A stretch of 64,000 bases of DNA from Antilocapra americana (Eukaryota; Chordata; Mammalia; Artiodactyla; Antilocapridae): assembly GCA_007570785.1 (NCBI GenBank), contig ML662445.1, forward strand, positions 633,455 through 697,454, read 5' to 3'. The notes below the pieces were generated by a model, which worked only from the letters and a program-made list of their open reading frames with translations, was not told the DNA's origin and made no database searches. Positions 46,754-57,317 of the stretch are shown one piece after another. How positions within the stretch are numbered: the first letter of the stretch is position 1; the number at the start of each line of letters is the position of its first letter. A program made the translations under genes and the position numbers.

Positions 46754-49700
46754 ATTTTTTAATTGGTTAAGTATTAAAGAAGACAACAATACATATTTCC
46801 TAACTTTCCTCAGGGAAAAATGTCTTTTCCCCCCACTCTTTTGGTGGAAAAAAAATCAAGGAAATTTGTTCACCATCAGAAATGGTCATTTTCTTGAAGT
46901 AACTGTGAACCAGCTCCAGAATGGGGCCTTACAGCTTCACAATCCAATATCAGAGGCTACGGAGGAAGGGTGTTCCTTCCGATGACTAAATAGCTAATCT
47001 ACATAATGTGCATAAATTTTTAATGCATTTTATTTTACCAAAGCATTTCACTCCATTGCATTAATTGCTATGATGTTAAATAAAACATTCAGGTTTAAAA
47101 CTTGTTATGCACTCGTCCCCATGTTAATCTGCCTGCCTCCTCGACCCCCCCAGAAGGAAGGGAAGCCTCTTCCTGGCTGTCACCAGAACCAAGTTTGACC
47201 CTGTTCAGGGAGATGACATGTATCTGCTTGTCCTGCAGGCGCACGGTGAGTCTGCCCTGAGCCCTGACAGAGCTGGGGGGTTCTGGGGTGGTGGAGGCCA
47301 GCAGGCGCACACTTAGCAAGCAGCAGGGTCTGAGCCGGTGCAGCCCCCACCCCTGGCCAGGCCCTCTGCACCCACCGGACTGTCCAGTGCTCCGCTGTGA
47401 GCCTGGCTCCAGCCACCACTCCTGTTTGAGCTCAGACAGGAGGTCTGGCCTTCAGATGCACAGTCCAGGCAGGTCTTTCCGTGATTTTGAACCTGTTAAG
47501 TGTTGTGACCCAGAATACAGCAAACTGCACCCAGAATACGTGCGATGCTGGTACTTTCTGTCCTCCTGCTACAAAGACGCCAACACAGTCCACACAGCAG
47601 TTTCCGCTGTCCCAGTGATGGGCAGCACCCCAAACCCCAGACGGAACCCCAGACGGACGCAGGCGCCCACTGGTGTGGGAGGGGTGAGGGCATGTGGAGA
47701 CCCCCAACTGGGGCGTGGAGGACCCTGGAAGCCACATACCCTCCCCAAGTCCTGCTGGGGCCAGGTGGCCAGGTCAGTGAGAACTGAGTCAGGAACATGG
47801 AGATCACAGCCTCACCCACTGGAAAAAGGCTAATCCTTTACAAAAAATAAATTTGCCTCCTCAAGCTAGAATTTAGTCAAAAGCACTGTACCACTCAGAG
47901 TAGCCTGAGGGTTTCTGGGCCCCAGAACCCCAGCCTCAGCTTTCACGTGCGCAACACTTCCCAGGTCTAATCTAAGATTTAAACTTCATTGTTTAAATAT
48001 CTGACAAGGGTAAAAATATCCAGGAAGGTCATTAAATTCCAGGAACTGCAGCCCAGGGCTCTGGCCACTGGAGCTTGTCTGCTTCCTCCCTGAGCCAATT
48101 TGTCCAAGGGAGGCAGAACAGAGCTGAGGACAGGGTCAGAGCAGGTGTGCCCAGGAGGGCAGGTGTGGAGGGAAGAGAGGGGTGTGACTGCTACATCAAG
48201 AGCCCAGGGCCAGGACTGGGGGTGGGGTGGGGGAGCAGCAAAGAGCAATGCCCCAGCCTGGCCCAGCCCTCCCCTCAGGAGCGGCGTGTGCGTCAGGGGC
48301 CAGGGGACCATCTGCCCCTCCATGTGCAGTTTGCTCTTACTGTCTTAGCTCCATGAATTTAAAAAGCAACGTAAAGGTCTTCTGTACTATTTATACATGA
48401 CATTTCAATTTGCCTTTTTTCTAAACAGACAATCAAATTAAAATATTGGGAGTTTCATTTTGAGTGAATGCATTACTGACTCTGGTGTACGACACAGGTT
48501 CCTCCTCTGAAAATCAGAGAGCTGGCATGGTTCAGAGCAGCCTTCTGGTCTGACAGGGGAGGAATCAGAAAATATAAAACAGTAGCAGCTGAACTATTTG
48601 CCCACGTCTCAGAGCCAAGGAGGCCCAGGACGCCCATGCCTGCACTCCCAGCCACACGCACCCGCGCCTCCCTGGGTGCGTCGGTGGCATGAAGTGCCAA
48701 GTACTGGCTGTGCCTCGAAGGTGCCTCGCCAAGCGAGGAGCCGGCCTCTGTCCTGTCTGCTTCAGCTGAGAAGGGCTGGAGCTCTCAGAAGAGTTGCTGG
48801 GCGGTGAAATAGATGCAGCTGTTTCTTCGATGCCCATGAGGGACCCCTTTCTGCTGTGAAGGGCACACCGGTCACCCACTGCCGGGCCAGGCAGGACCAG
48901 AGCCTGTGCCCTGACCAGCTCAACAGTGAGGCTGCAAGTCCCAGGATCCTCCGTGGAGCCATGGGTGTGGGGTGCCTCCACCTCAGCCCCGAGCTGCCCA
49001 GGGACACCCCGTTCAGCCTGACCCTGAGGGACCCCACAGGCAGTGGGGACTCCATGGCTCTGTCCTAAGATGTCCCTATTCCTCATGAATGGCCCATGAA
49101 AACACGGTGCTCGGATGATCAGATGCACGTGGCCACTCTCCTCGGACCGCCACAGAGCCCACCGGCCCATCCATCAGTCTCCCCAGTGCCCCCTCCCCTC
49201 GTGTAACCCCTCGCCATGCACACATCTCGAGCTGCCTTGCCTGCTCCCCTTCACCCCCTCCTCACATCCCCGTTGAGGGAGAGGCTGAGAATCCAACTGC
49301 CTCCCCTTCCTGGTGCCTGGGTGGAAGAGCTGGGGGCAGAAGGGGGGCTGCCCGCATCCCAGATGTGAAACCCTCCAGGGACACAGACCCGACCTGCTTT
49401 TGCCAGGGCAAACCCCAGCATTTTACCTCTTCCTCCCAACCCATGTGTTCTGCACGACCTGCTAATCATGGCTCATACACCTGTAATTATGATGATCCAG
49501 CTCCCAGCCATACCCTGGGTAGAAACTCTTAATTAAACTCAAACAATGAATTAAGCCGCACATATTTTCTAAGCATCTGGCCTGTGCAGGCCTCAGTGCC
49601 AGCCAAGAAGTTGCTTCCCTCCTTTTCTCTCGTGCCTACAAAAGAATCCAATTCTTTTTTTCTTAAATTATGGAAATCGCAAGGTATTTAAAAAAAACAA

Positions 49701-50529
49701 ACCAAAACTTCTGCGAAGTGGAAGTACACAAATTATGTCTAAAAGGGGTGGAACGCCAGGCCGCTGGCCTTGGAAAGGGTTGTTCTCTGATCCTGTGCCC
49801 AGGGAGGTGCAAATGCACCCGTCTCCGCTAGCCACATAACCCTTGGTGAACATGTGGCTGGTCAGCAAGGTGGATCCAGAGAAAGTGGACTCCAGCCCCC
49901 AGTGGGCTTGTGGGGTCCACTCTGGATTTCTCAGCAGGGACAGAGAGGAAGACCTTGGGGGTTCTTCTAGCTGACCCCCTTCGCAGCTGCCCCAGAGCAG
50001 AGGGGTGAACCAGCTGCCACTGCTGCCCCTCAGAGGCCACCTCCCAATGGGATCACTGCCACACGCACCAACAGGGTCAAAACCCACTTCCAAAAGCCAG
50101 TGGCTCCAAACCTTGGCTTTGAGTGCAGGACTGAGGAAACTGGGTCTTTGCAGCCCAGGGAGAGGAGGAGAAGGGGAGGCCCACAGGGAACTCCAAAGGT
50201 AAGGAGAGTCCACCAGGGCACAAACCCAGCTCGGGGCTGGAATCTCAGATGAGAGGACAAAGGTGACAGGAGGGGCCACAGCCCACGCTCAGAGTCAGGT
50301 CCTGAGAGTCAGAAACCAGAAACTGAAACTTCTGGAGCAAGGGGGGCTGGGCGGGGACTCCCTGGGTCACCTGAAACCCGGTAGGGCAAACCCCCAGGCC
50401 TCAGGAAACCGCAGGGCCCCGGGAGAATGGAGGCTTGGAAGAGCATTCAGGGCTTAGAGAGAACCCGGGCTCGCCCTTCTATACCCCCTGCTCATTCCTG
50501 CTGAAGCCCAGGACCTCCTGAGAAACCGC
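46754..50529. other. Intergenic or intron-1 DNA, no gene recognised
   Basis: 46980-47100 is AT-rich and non-repetitive. 47100-50530 is GC-rich unique sequence with many short frames on both strands; none has a recognisable domain. Confidence 0.45.
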
Positions 50530-52160
50530 CTCTATAAGGACCCCGGGCGTCTCTGAGCCCCCAGCCCCCCAGGCGCCTACCCGGTCTCAGCGGGTGAGTG
50601 TGGGAGCCTCCCGGGCTCGGCTCGGGAGGGCTCAGGCGCTTGGGCTCCTAGTTAGAGAATTCAAGGCTGCCTGAGAGGGGCTCCCTCTTTGGGATTCAGG
50701 TATGAGTCCGGGCTCCGGCCCCAGCTCCGGGCCAGGAAGGAGAAGGCAAGGCCATGAGTGTGTGTGTGCGAGTGTAAGACTACATCTGCGTGCATCGCTG
50801 TGTATACGGGGGCGACGTTCCTCTCTGCAGGGTAGGGGGGGCAGGAAGGGGCGAGGAAAGAGCACCCACGCTCCAAGGACTGCATCCCGCGCCCTCTGCG
50901 CGGAATCGGGTGCGCCCACAACCAGCCAGCACCGGCGCCTGGGGGATCCCTGGTCATCCCGCTCACTTTGTCGCCCATCCTTCCTCTCACCTGAGCTCTT
51001 GCAGATCCCACGCGGACAGACGGGGCGGCAGCTGCAACCAGACGCCGGCCACGGCCGCCCGGACCTCCATGGAAGCGCACGAAGCTGGCCGAGCCCGCGC
51101 GCGCCTGGGGCCGGACGCTGGCCGGGAGGGGGACTGGAAGCCGAGCAGGGGGCTGGGGGGCGGCACCCAGTCCGGCACCACCCTCGGCTCCGGGGGCCGC
51201 GGGTTGGGGGAGGGGAGCTTACATGTCCCTCCGGGATTCTCCTTTGCCCCCACCCGTCAGCGCAGCGGAGTGGAGACTGCGCGCGCCGGACTGCGGCCGC
51301 TCCAGGACCGGTACCTGCGCTCCCCTTGCCCTGCTCCCTCCCGGACGCGCGGAGGTAGACGCCCGCGCCCCTCCAGGCCCGCTCCTGCTTCGGGATCTTA
51401 CGAGTAGACCCCTGGTCCCCGCTGAGGCCCCGAGAGACTCCAGTGTAGCCCGCTCTCTCCCGCCGCGTCAGCCTCCTGTCTCCTAGCTCCTCGGGACCCT
51501 CCGCTGTATACCCTCTGCGTCCCGGTCTCTGTCCCGGGACCCAGTGTAGAAGCCCCGAGCCCTCCCGCCCCCGCTCTTGAATCGGATCCTCCATGTGGAC
51601 CCTGCGCCCTCGTCCCCAACCCGGCTCCGGGACACTCGGGTGTGGATCCCCGGCCCCACCGCGGACGCAACTTCACCTCGGGGCCCGACTCGGCTGGCTG
51701 CCGCTCCGCTCGCCCGCCCGGCGGCCTCCTCGGGGCAGAGCGCGGCGTCTCTGGAGCTCGCTGCCCGCGGAGTCCGGCACCGCCCCGCGCGCCGCCCCCG
51801 GCCCGGCCCGGCCCTGGCTATCCGCAGGCTGCGGTGGCGTGGCGCCCCCTCGCGCCCGGCCGCGGGGCCCCAGGGCGAGCGGACCCTCGGTCTGTCGGGC
51901 TGGGAGCCGGGAGCCCAGGGCCGTGTACCCTCAGGAGGAACTCTGGGGGGCACAGGAGGCGCGGACCGCTCTCTGCGCACCAAGCCCACCGACGCGACAG
52001 GCACAGGCGCCCACCCCCACGCAGACGGCGCCTCCCCTAACCACAAGGTGAAGCGGCCCTTAGGGTAAAGGGGCAGACGAGGGGCTCTCCACGTGGGTGT
52101 GGTCGCCAGAGCCCAGAGGAAGGCCGCTTGCGGGGTCCGGAGACTCTTGGTCGGTCACCG
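50530..52160. promoter_or_regulatory. CpG island, candidate KCNG2 promoter
   Basis: The most CpG-dense non-coding stretch of the window, peaking at about 51000-52050, with GC-box-like CCGCCC motifs and no obvious TATA box. Long frames on both strands (up to 320 codons) are due to lack of AT-rich stop codons. Assignment to KCNG2 rests on strand, the donor at 50991 and the need for a 5' exon; a divergent non-coding RNA is an alternative. Confidence 0.6.
50989..50996 (-). promoter_or_regulatory. Consensus splice donor in CpG island
   Basis: The minus strand reads AGAGCTCAG followed by GTGAGAGG: a strong CAG/GTGAGA donor with the last exon base at 50991. It fits a non-coding first exon spliced to the acceptor at 21235, a 29.8-kb intron. 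Not proven. Confidence 0.35.
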
Positions 52161-52321
52161 GACGAGCCTCCTCTCCGGGGCCGGCATTGCCAGATGCCTG
52201 TGAACTGCGCCTAGATCCATCCTGACGCTGCCTCTGTGAGGGGCTCTCATCGTGGACACGGGGATGTTCCTCTCGGGCTTGAGCCTGGACACTGAGACCT
52301 TGGACGGGTTTTTTCTTCTTC
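52161..52321. other. CpG island shore
   Basis: Declining CpG density; nothing recognised. Confidence 0.35.
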
Positions 52322-52405
52322 ATGTGCCTGCGTGCTAAGCTCCTTCAGCCGTGTCTGACTCTCTGAGACCCTGTGGACTGTAGTCTGCCAGGCTCCTTTT
52401 AGAGC
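52322..52405 (-). mobile_element. Bov-tA SINE fragment
   Basis: GCCGTGTCTGACTCTCTGAG and CTGTAGTCTGCCAGGCTCCT; only the outer part remains. Confidence 0.75.
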
Positions 52406-53160
52406 CAGAGAGGGCTGGCCACCTTTCTACCCCAAAAGGCCACCTCTCCCACAGGAAGTGGTGGCTCAGGGCGCTGACTGTCCCACGTGTGGGGCAGCTC
52501 CATCTGTTAGCAGAGTCTGCCCAGCTGAGCAAAATCTGTTGTGGGAGGGGGCAGCATTTGCCCACCAGGAATGGATGTTGTAGCTGCTGAGGCAGAACTC
52601 CATGGAGGATCCCTGAAACAGAAAACCCTCCAACCCTGCAGGACATTAAAGAGTAACTAAACAAGATAGCTCATGGAAGTCTCGGGCCATGTCTGGCCCA
52701 CAGTGAGTACCCTGCAGCTGGGTTACGTAGGTGTGTGTGGGTGGGTAAATGACTTCTCAGACCCTTGCTCTTCATGGGGGGAAATTTCCAGACCCAGTGC
52801 CACCTGGTTGCCCCTTCAGACACTGTGCCTGTTTCCAGCCCTGTCCCCTCCCTCCCCAGACACCACACCTCTATTCATCTAGCCCAAGCACCAGCTAGCC
52901 TGTCCTGGCACCATATCATATTCTCAGCCAACTCTGGGTTTTTAGTCCATGAATATCTCCATCTCCCCAGTATCTGTAGGTCCTGTTGTTCTTGGTTTCT
53001 GACCTATGGTTTTTAGTTATACAGTTCTTTAAAATCTAGGTTCAACATATTTGTTTCTTTTAAATCATTTGTCAGCTTTTACTAACCTCTTTGGTGAGCC
53101 TATCAGGTGTTTTAGAAGCTTCACCCTGTCATACAGCACATTTGCTATTTCCTCACCTTG
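52406..53160. other. No gene recognised
   Basis: Unique-looking mixed sequence. Confidence 0.4.
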
Positions 53161-53366
53161 AGCTTCCCTGGTGGCTCAGTGGTAAAAACTCTTCTGTGAA
53201 ACAGGAGGTACAGGTTCAATCCCTGGGTCTGGAAGATCTCCTGGAGGAGGGCATGGCAACTCCCTCCAGCATTCTTGTCTGGGAAATCCCATGTACAGAG
53301 GAGACTGGCAGCCTACAATCTTTGGGGTCAGCAAAGAGCTGGTCATGACTTGGTGACTAAACAGCA
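53161..53366 (+). mobile_element. Bov-tA-type SINE
   Basis: AGCTTCCCTGGTGGCTCAGT, B-box-like GGTTCAATCC, GGGCATGGCAACTCCCTCCA through CATGACTTGGTGACTAAACA. Confidence 0.92.
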
Positions 53367-53702
53367 CCTTGAGCTAGTGGAAAAGAGGTAACTCAACATT
53401 GTCCAAAGAGGCCAGCTCTCAGGTGAGCTCCAGTGAACTCTGCCTGTTTGGTGTCAGCCACAATGACCTTGCCTGATCACAGTGCCAGGGACACTCTACC
53501 CAACCCTGACTGCTCCAGCAGCATGCGTTTTCTATTTCTTTTGGGACACTGTCTCGCTGTATCTCATTGTTCAATGAACCCAGGGTAAGATATGGGTGTT
53601 TGACCCTCCAGCGGCCACATGTCTGGGGATCCAGCACTGCTGGTGTTTTACAAAGTGCCTGCTGGTCAGGACCAGAGACAAAGTTGAAGAAGATGGTGCA
53701 TC
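53367..53702. other. No gene recognised
   Basis: Unique-looking sequence between SINEs. Confidence 0.4.
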
Positions 53703-53815
53703 ATTGCTTTTCCTGCATGTTTGTTCAGTCGTGTCTGACTCTGTGTGACTCTATGGACTGTCACATGGAGATTCTCCAGGCAAGAATAATGGAGTGGATT
53801 GCCATGTCCTCCTTG
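53703..53815 (-). mobile_element. Truncated Bov-tA SINE
   Basis: TTCAGTCGTGTCTGACTCTG and GATTCTCCAGGCAAGAATAA; internal part deleted. Confidence 0.8.
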
Positions 53816-54735
53816 TGCATCCTTGCTTTTCTGAAATAATATTAAATTCATTGCTGGTCGATGCATTTGCATTTTTGTGTGGCTTCTGTTTTAGGAAAGG
53901 AGCAAACATTTACAGAATGTTTTTGGAACCTAATACATGCCTGTTGTAGAAAATGAGTAAACCTTCTGTGAAAAACACAAAAGAGAAAATGAGAAATCTC
54001 CACATCTCTCAGCTCCATCATCCACACTTTATCCCTGTTACTATCTGGGACCTATTTTGGTACCAAAACATTTTGTACCCTTTAAATGTAAGAATGCTTT
54101 TGTTTGTTTCTATACAAAAACAGCATCATAATAGCTCCTGGATTTTCACTGGATTTAACAGGATATGAGCATCTTCAATGTTTTCCAAGCTCCAACATAA
54201 TTTTAAATGATTGTCATGTGGCTGGTGCTGTACTGTAACTTGAACTCTGTTGTGTGATATCTATGTTTTCTCCAGTTTTCTACTGTTACAAAATACTTTG
54301 GCCAAAACGGGTTTCATGTGTATTTTAACCCACTTTCTTGACTCTAGTTGCATATTGATAAATACTGATTGGTACGTTATTAGTGGAAAATCCTTGGTGT
54401 GAATGTAATTGAAATCATGTCTTTGAAGAAACAGAAAGTTGACATGCATTTCCTTGTCTCTGTCTGAGCAGGCAGTAAAGCCCTTGCACAGAGCCTTTTT
54501 ATCTTTGCTTCCTTGTTCTCCACACGGGTGGGGCCTGGCACCCACATATGTTTGGAAAGTGTTTACTGTGAGGGTGGAAGTGAGGAAGGGAATGAGAGCT
54601 GTTAAAACGTAGACGTCTAATTCCCTGCTTTACCAATATTTTCCAAATTAGTTATTTTCTTCTAGCTATTTATATTTAACTTTCATGAATTTTCATTTAT
54701 TGGCTCCTTTTCAAAACAAGATGACACAATCAGTC
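53816..54735. other. AT-rich, probable old retroelement remains
   Basis: 54160-54310 faintly resembles reverse-strand L1 (CTATGTTTTCTCCAGTTTTC). No gene recognised. Confidence 0.35.
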
Positions 54736-54900
54736 TGCTTTTTCTGGTAACAGCTTTATTGAGAAGAATTCCAACACAACACAATTTATCCCTATAAAGT
54801 GTGTGATCCAGTGGGCTTTAGGTTGTTCACAGAATTATAGAGACGTCACAACCGATGGTAGATCGTGTCTACCTCTGCCTAAAGAATCCTGGCCCCTAGT
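54736..54900. repeat. Old interspersed repeat (probable L1 end)
   Basis: GTAACAGCTTTATTGAGAAG followed by CTATAAAGTGTGTGATCCAG matches a widespread mammalian repeat motif. Family not certain. Confidence 0.5.
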
Positions 54901-55639
54901 GACATGGACCCCCTTTCAGTTCATCTGTCCATGTGTCCATGTGTCCACCTGTCTGCGTATCCCCTCTGCATTCAGCAGAGCTCCTGGACCCTGTCAGCCT
55001 TCCAGACCCTTGATTCTTTGTCTGCCTGTTCTTGGCTTTCTCTTTCACTTTCTCTTCCTATCCGTGCCCATCTCTGGCCTGTGTCAGCTCCCTGCCTGAG
55101 CGTGGAGGGGAGCCAGCCCTTTCACCGTCATGGTTCCCCAGCCTGAGTCGCCTTTCCCTGGTTGGAAGCCATTCTCTTCCTGCCTCTCTTGCCTCTGATG
55201 TCTCTTTCTCCAGAGCACTTGCAGCAATGTGTGTGTTCTCTTCACTTTGCAGTTCCCGCAGACAGCCCTGATCTGTGCTTCCCCTCCCCACCCCCAGCTG
55301 TGGGTGGCCGTCTGGCTCCTGTGTCCGCTCTGTACTCTGCTTTGATGATCAGATGCTGCCACCACAGGAGGATGGGCCTCTGAGCCGCCTCAGCTTTCCT
55401 CCCTTGCTCACCCCTTTCATCTTCCACCTGCCGCCCCTGCTCTGTGCTTCTCTTCTTCCGTTTCCTCATCTCACTTTGAGATCCACACAGGGGCTCCATC
55501 TGCTGAAGGGATGCCGTCTGCTTCAGCCCTTCATCCAGGAAGGCCTGGACCTCCTTGAACCTGTGGTTCACGAACAGGGTGGGGTTCACCCAGGAAAAAG
55601 AGGTCCTTCTGAAACACGTGCACCATACAGTTGTGCCAA
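54901..55639. other. No gene recognised
   Basis: C/T-rich unique-looking sequence. Confidence 0.4.
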
Positions 55640-57317
55640 TCAGCTTGAATATTAGAGATACCAAGGGAATATTTCATGTTGAGATTGGCACAATAAAGGA
55701 CAAAGCAGTATGGACCTAAAAGAAGCAGATGATATGAAGAGGTGGCAAGAATACATAGAAGAGCCATACAAAAAAGATCTTCATGAACCAGATAACCACA
55801 ATAGTGTGTCACCTAGAGCCAGACATCCCGGAATGCAAAGTCAAGTGGGCCTTAGAAAGCATCACTATGAACAAAGCTAGTGGAGGTGATGGAATCCCAG
55901 CTGAGCTATTTCAAGTCTTAAAAGATGATGCTGTTAAAGTGCTCACTCAATATGCCAGTAAATTTGGAAAACTCAGCAGTGGCCACAGGAGTGGAAAAGA
56001 CCAGTTTTCATTGCAATCCTAAAGAAAGGCAAATCCCAAAGAATGTTCAAACCACTGTACAACTGCACTCATCTCACATGCTAGCAAAATAATGCTCACA
56101 ATTCTCCAAGCCAGGCTTCAAAAGTACCTAAACTGAGAACTTTCAGATGTTCAAGCTGGATTTAGAAAAGGCAGAGGAACCAGAGATTAAATTGCCAACA
56201 TCCGCTGGATCATTGAAAAAGCAAGACAGTTCCAGAAAGACATCTATTTCTGTTTTATTGACGACACCAAAGTCTTTGCCCATGTGGATCACAATAAACT
56301 GAAAAACTCTTAAAGAGATGGAGATACCAGACCATCTTACCTGCCTCCTGTGAAATCTGTATGCAGGTCAAGAAGCAACAATTAGAACCAGACATGGAAC
56401 AACAGACTGGTTCCAAATAGGAAAAGGAGTACGTACGTCGAGGCTGTATATTGTCACCCTGCTTATTTAACTTATATGCAGAGTACATCATGAGAAACAC
56501 TGGGCTGGAAGAAGCACAAGCTGGAATCAAGATGGCCGGGAGAAATATCAGTAACCTCAGATAGGCAGATGACACCACCCTTATGGCAGAAAGTGAAGAG
56601 GAACTAAAGAACTTCTTGATGAAAGTGAAAGAGGAGAGTGAAAAATCTGGCTTAAAACTCAACATTCAAAAAAAGAAGATCATGGCATCTGGTCCCATCA
56701 CTTCATGACAAATAGATGGGGAAACAGTGGAAACAGTGAGAGAATTTATTTTCTTGGGCTCCTAAATAACTGCAGATGGTGATTGCAGCCATGAAATTAA
56801 AAGACGTTTGCTCCTTGGAAGAAAAGGTATGACTAACCTAGACAGCATATTAAAAAGCAGAAACATTACTCTGCCAACAAAAGTCTGTCTAGTCAAGGCT
56901 ATGGTTTTTCCAGAAGTCATCTATGGATGCGAGAGTTGGACTAAAGAAAGCTGAGCACTGAAGAATTGATGCTTTTGAACTGTGGTGTTGGAGAAGACTC
57001 TTGAGAGCCCCTTGGACTACAAGGAGATCCAACCAGTCCATCCTAAATGAAATCAGTCCTGAATATTCATTGGAAGGACTGATGTTGAAGCTGAAACTCC
57101 AATACTTTGGCCACCTGATGCAAAGAACTGACTCATTTGAAAAGACCCTGATGCTGAGAAAGATAGAAGGCAGGAGGAGAAGGGGAAGACAGAGGATGAG
57201 ATGGTTGGATGGAGTCACCAACTCGGTGGACATGAGCTTGAGTAGACTCCGGGAGTTGGAGATAGACAGGGAAGCCTGGCATGCTGCACTCCATGGGGTC
57301 GCAAAGAGTCAGACATC
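55640..57317 (+). mobile_element. BovB LINE, long degenerate copy
   Basis: Starts further 5' in ORF2 than the copy at 24.6 kb (ACCAAGGGAATATTTCATGT, GGTGGCAAGAATACATAGAA) and runs to GGGGTCGCAAAGAGTCAGAC. It is the longest BovB segment here, but with many indels. Confidence 0.94.
55700..57120 (+). pseudogene. BovB reverse transcriptase remnant, frameshifted
   Basis: Short surviving frames include KVKWALESITMNKASGGDGI (55783-56022) and the C-terminus at 57001-57345. Between them several indels and stops break the reverse transcriptase; the catalytic motif region around 56560 reads GATAGGCAGATGACACC, where a stop replaces the Tyr codon of YADD. Dead copy. Confidence 0.88.

Noticed and set aside
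50632..51594. 320-codon minus-strand open frame in the CpG island
   Set aside because: Composition is Arg/Gly/Pro-rich without a domain. All six frames are long here because CpG-rich DNA lacks stop codons, and a splice donor lies inside it.
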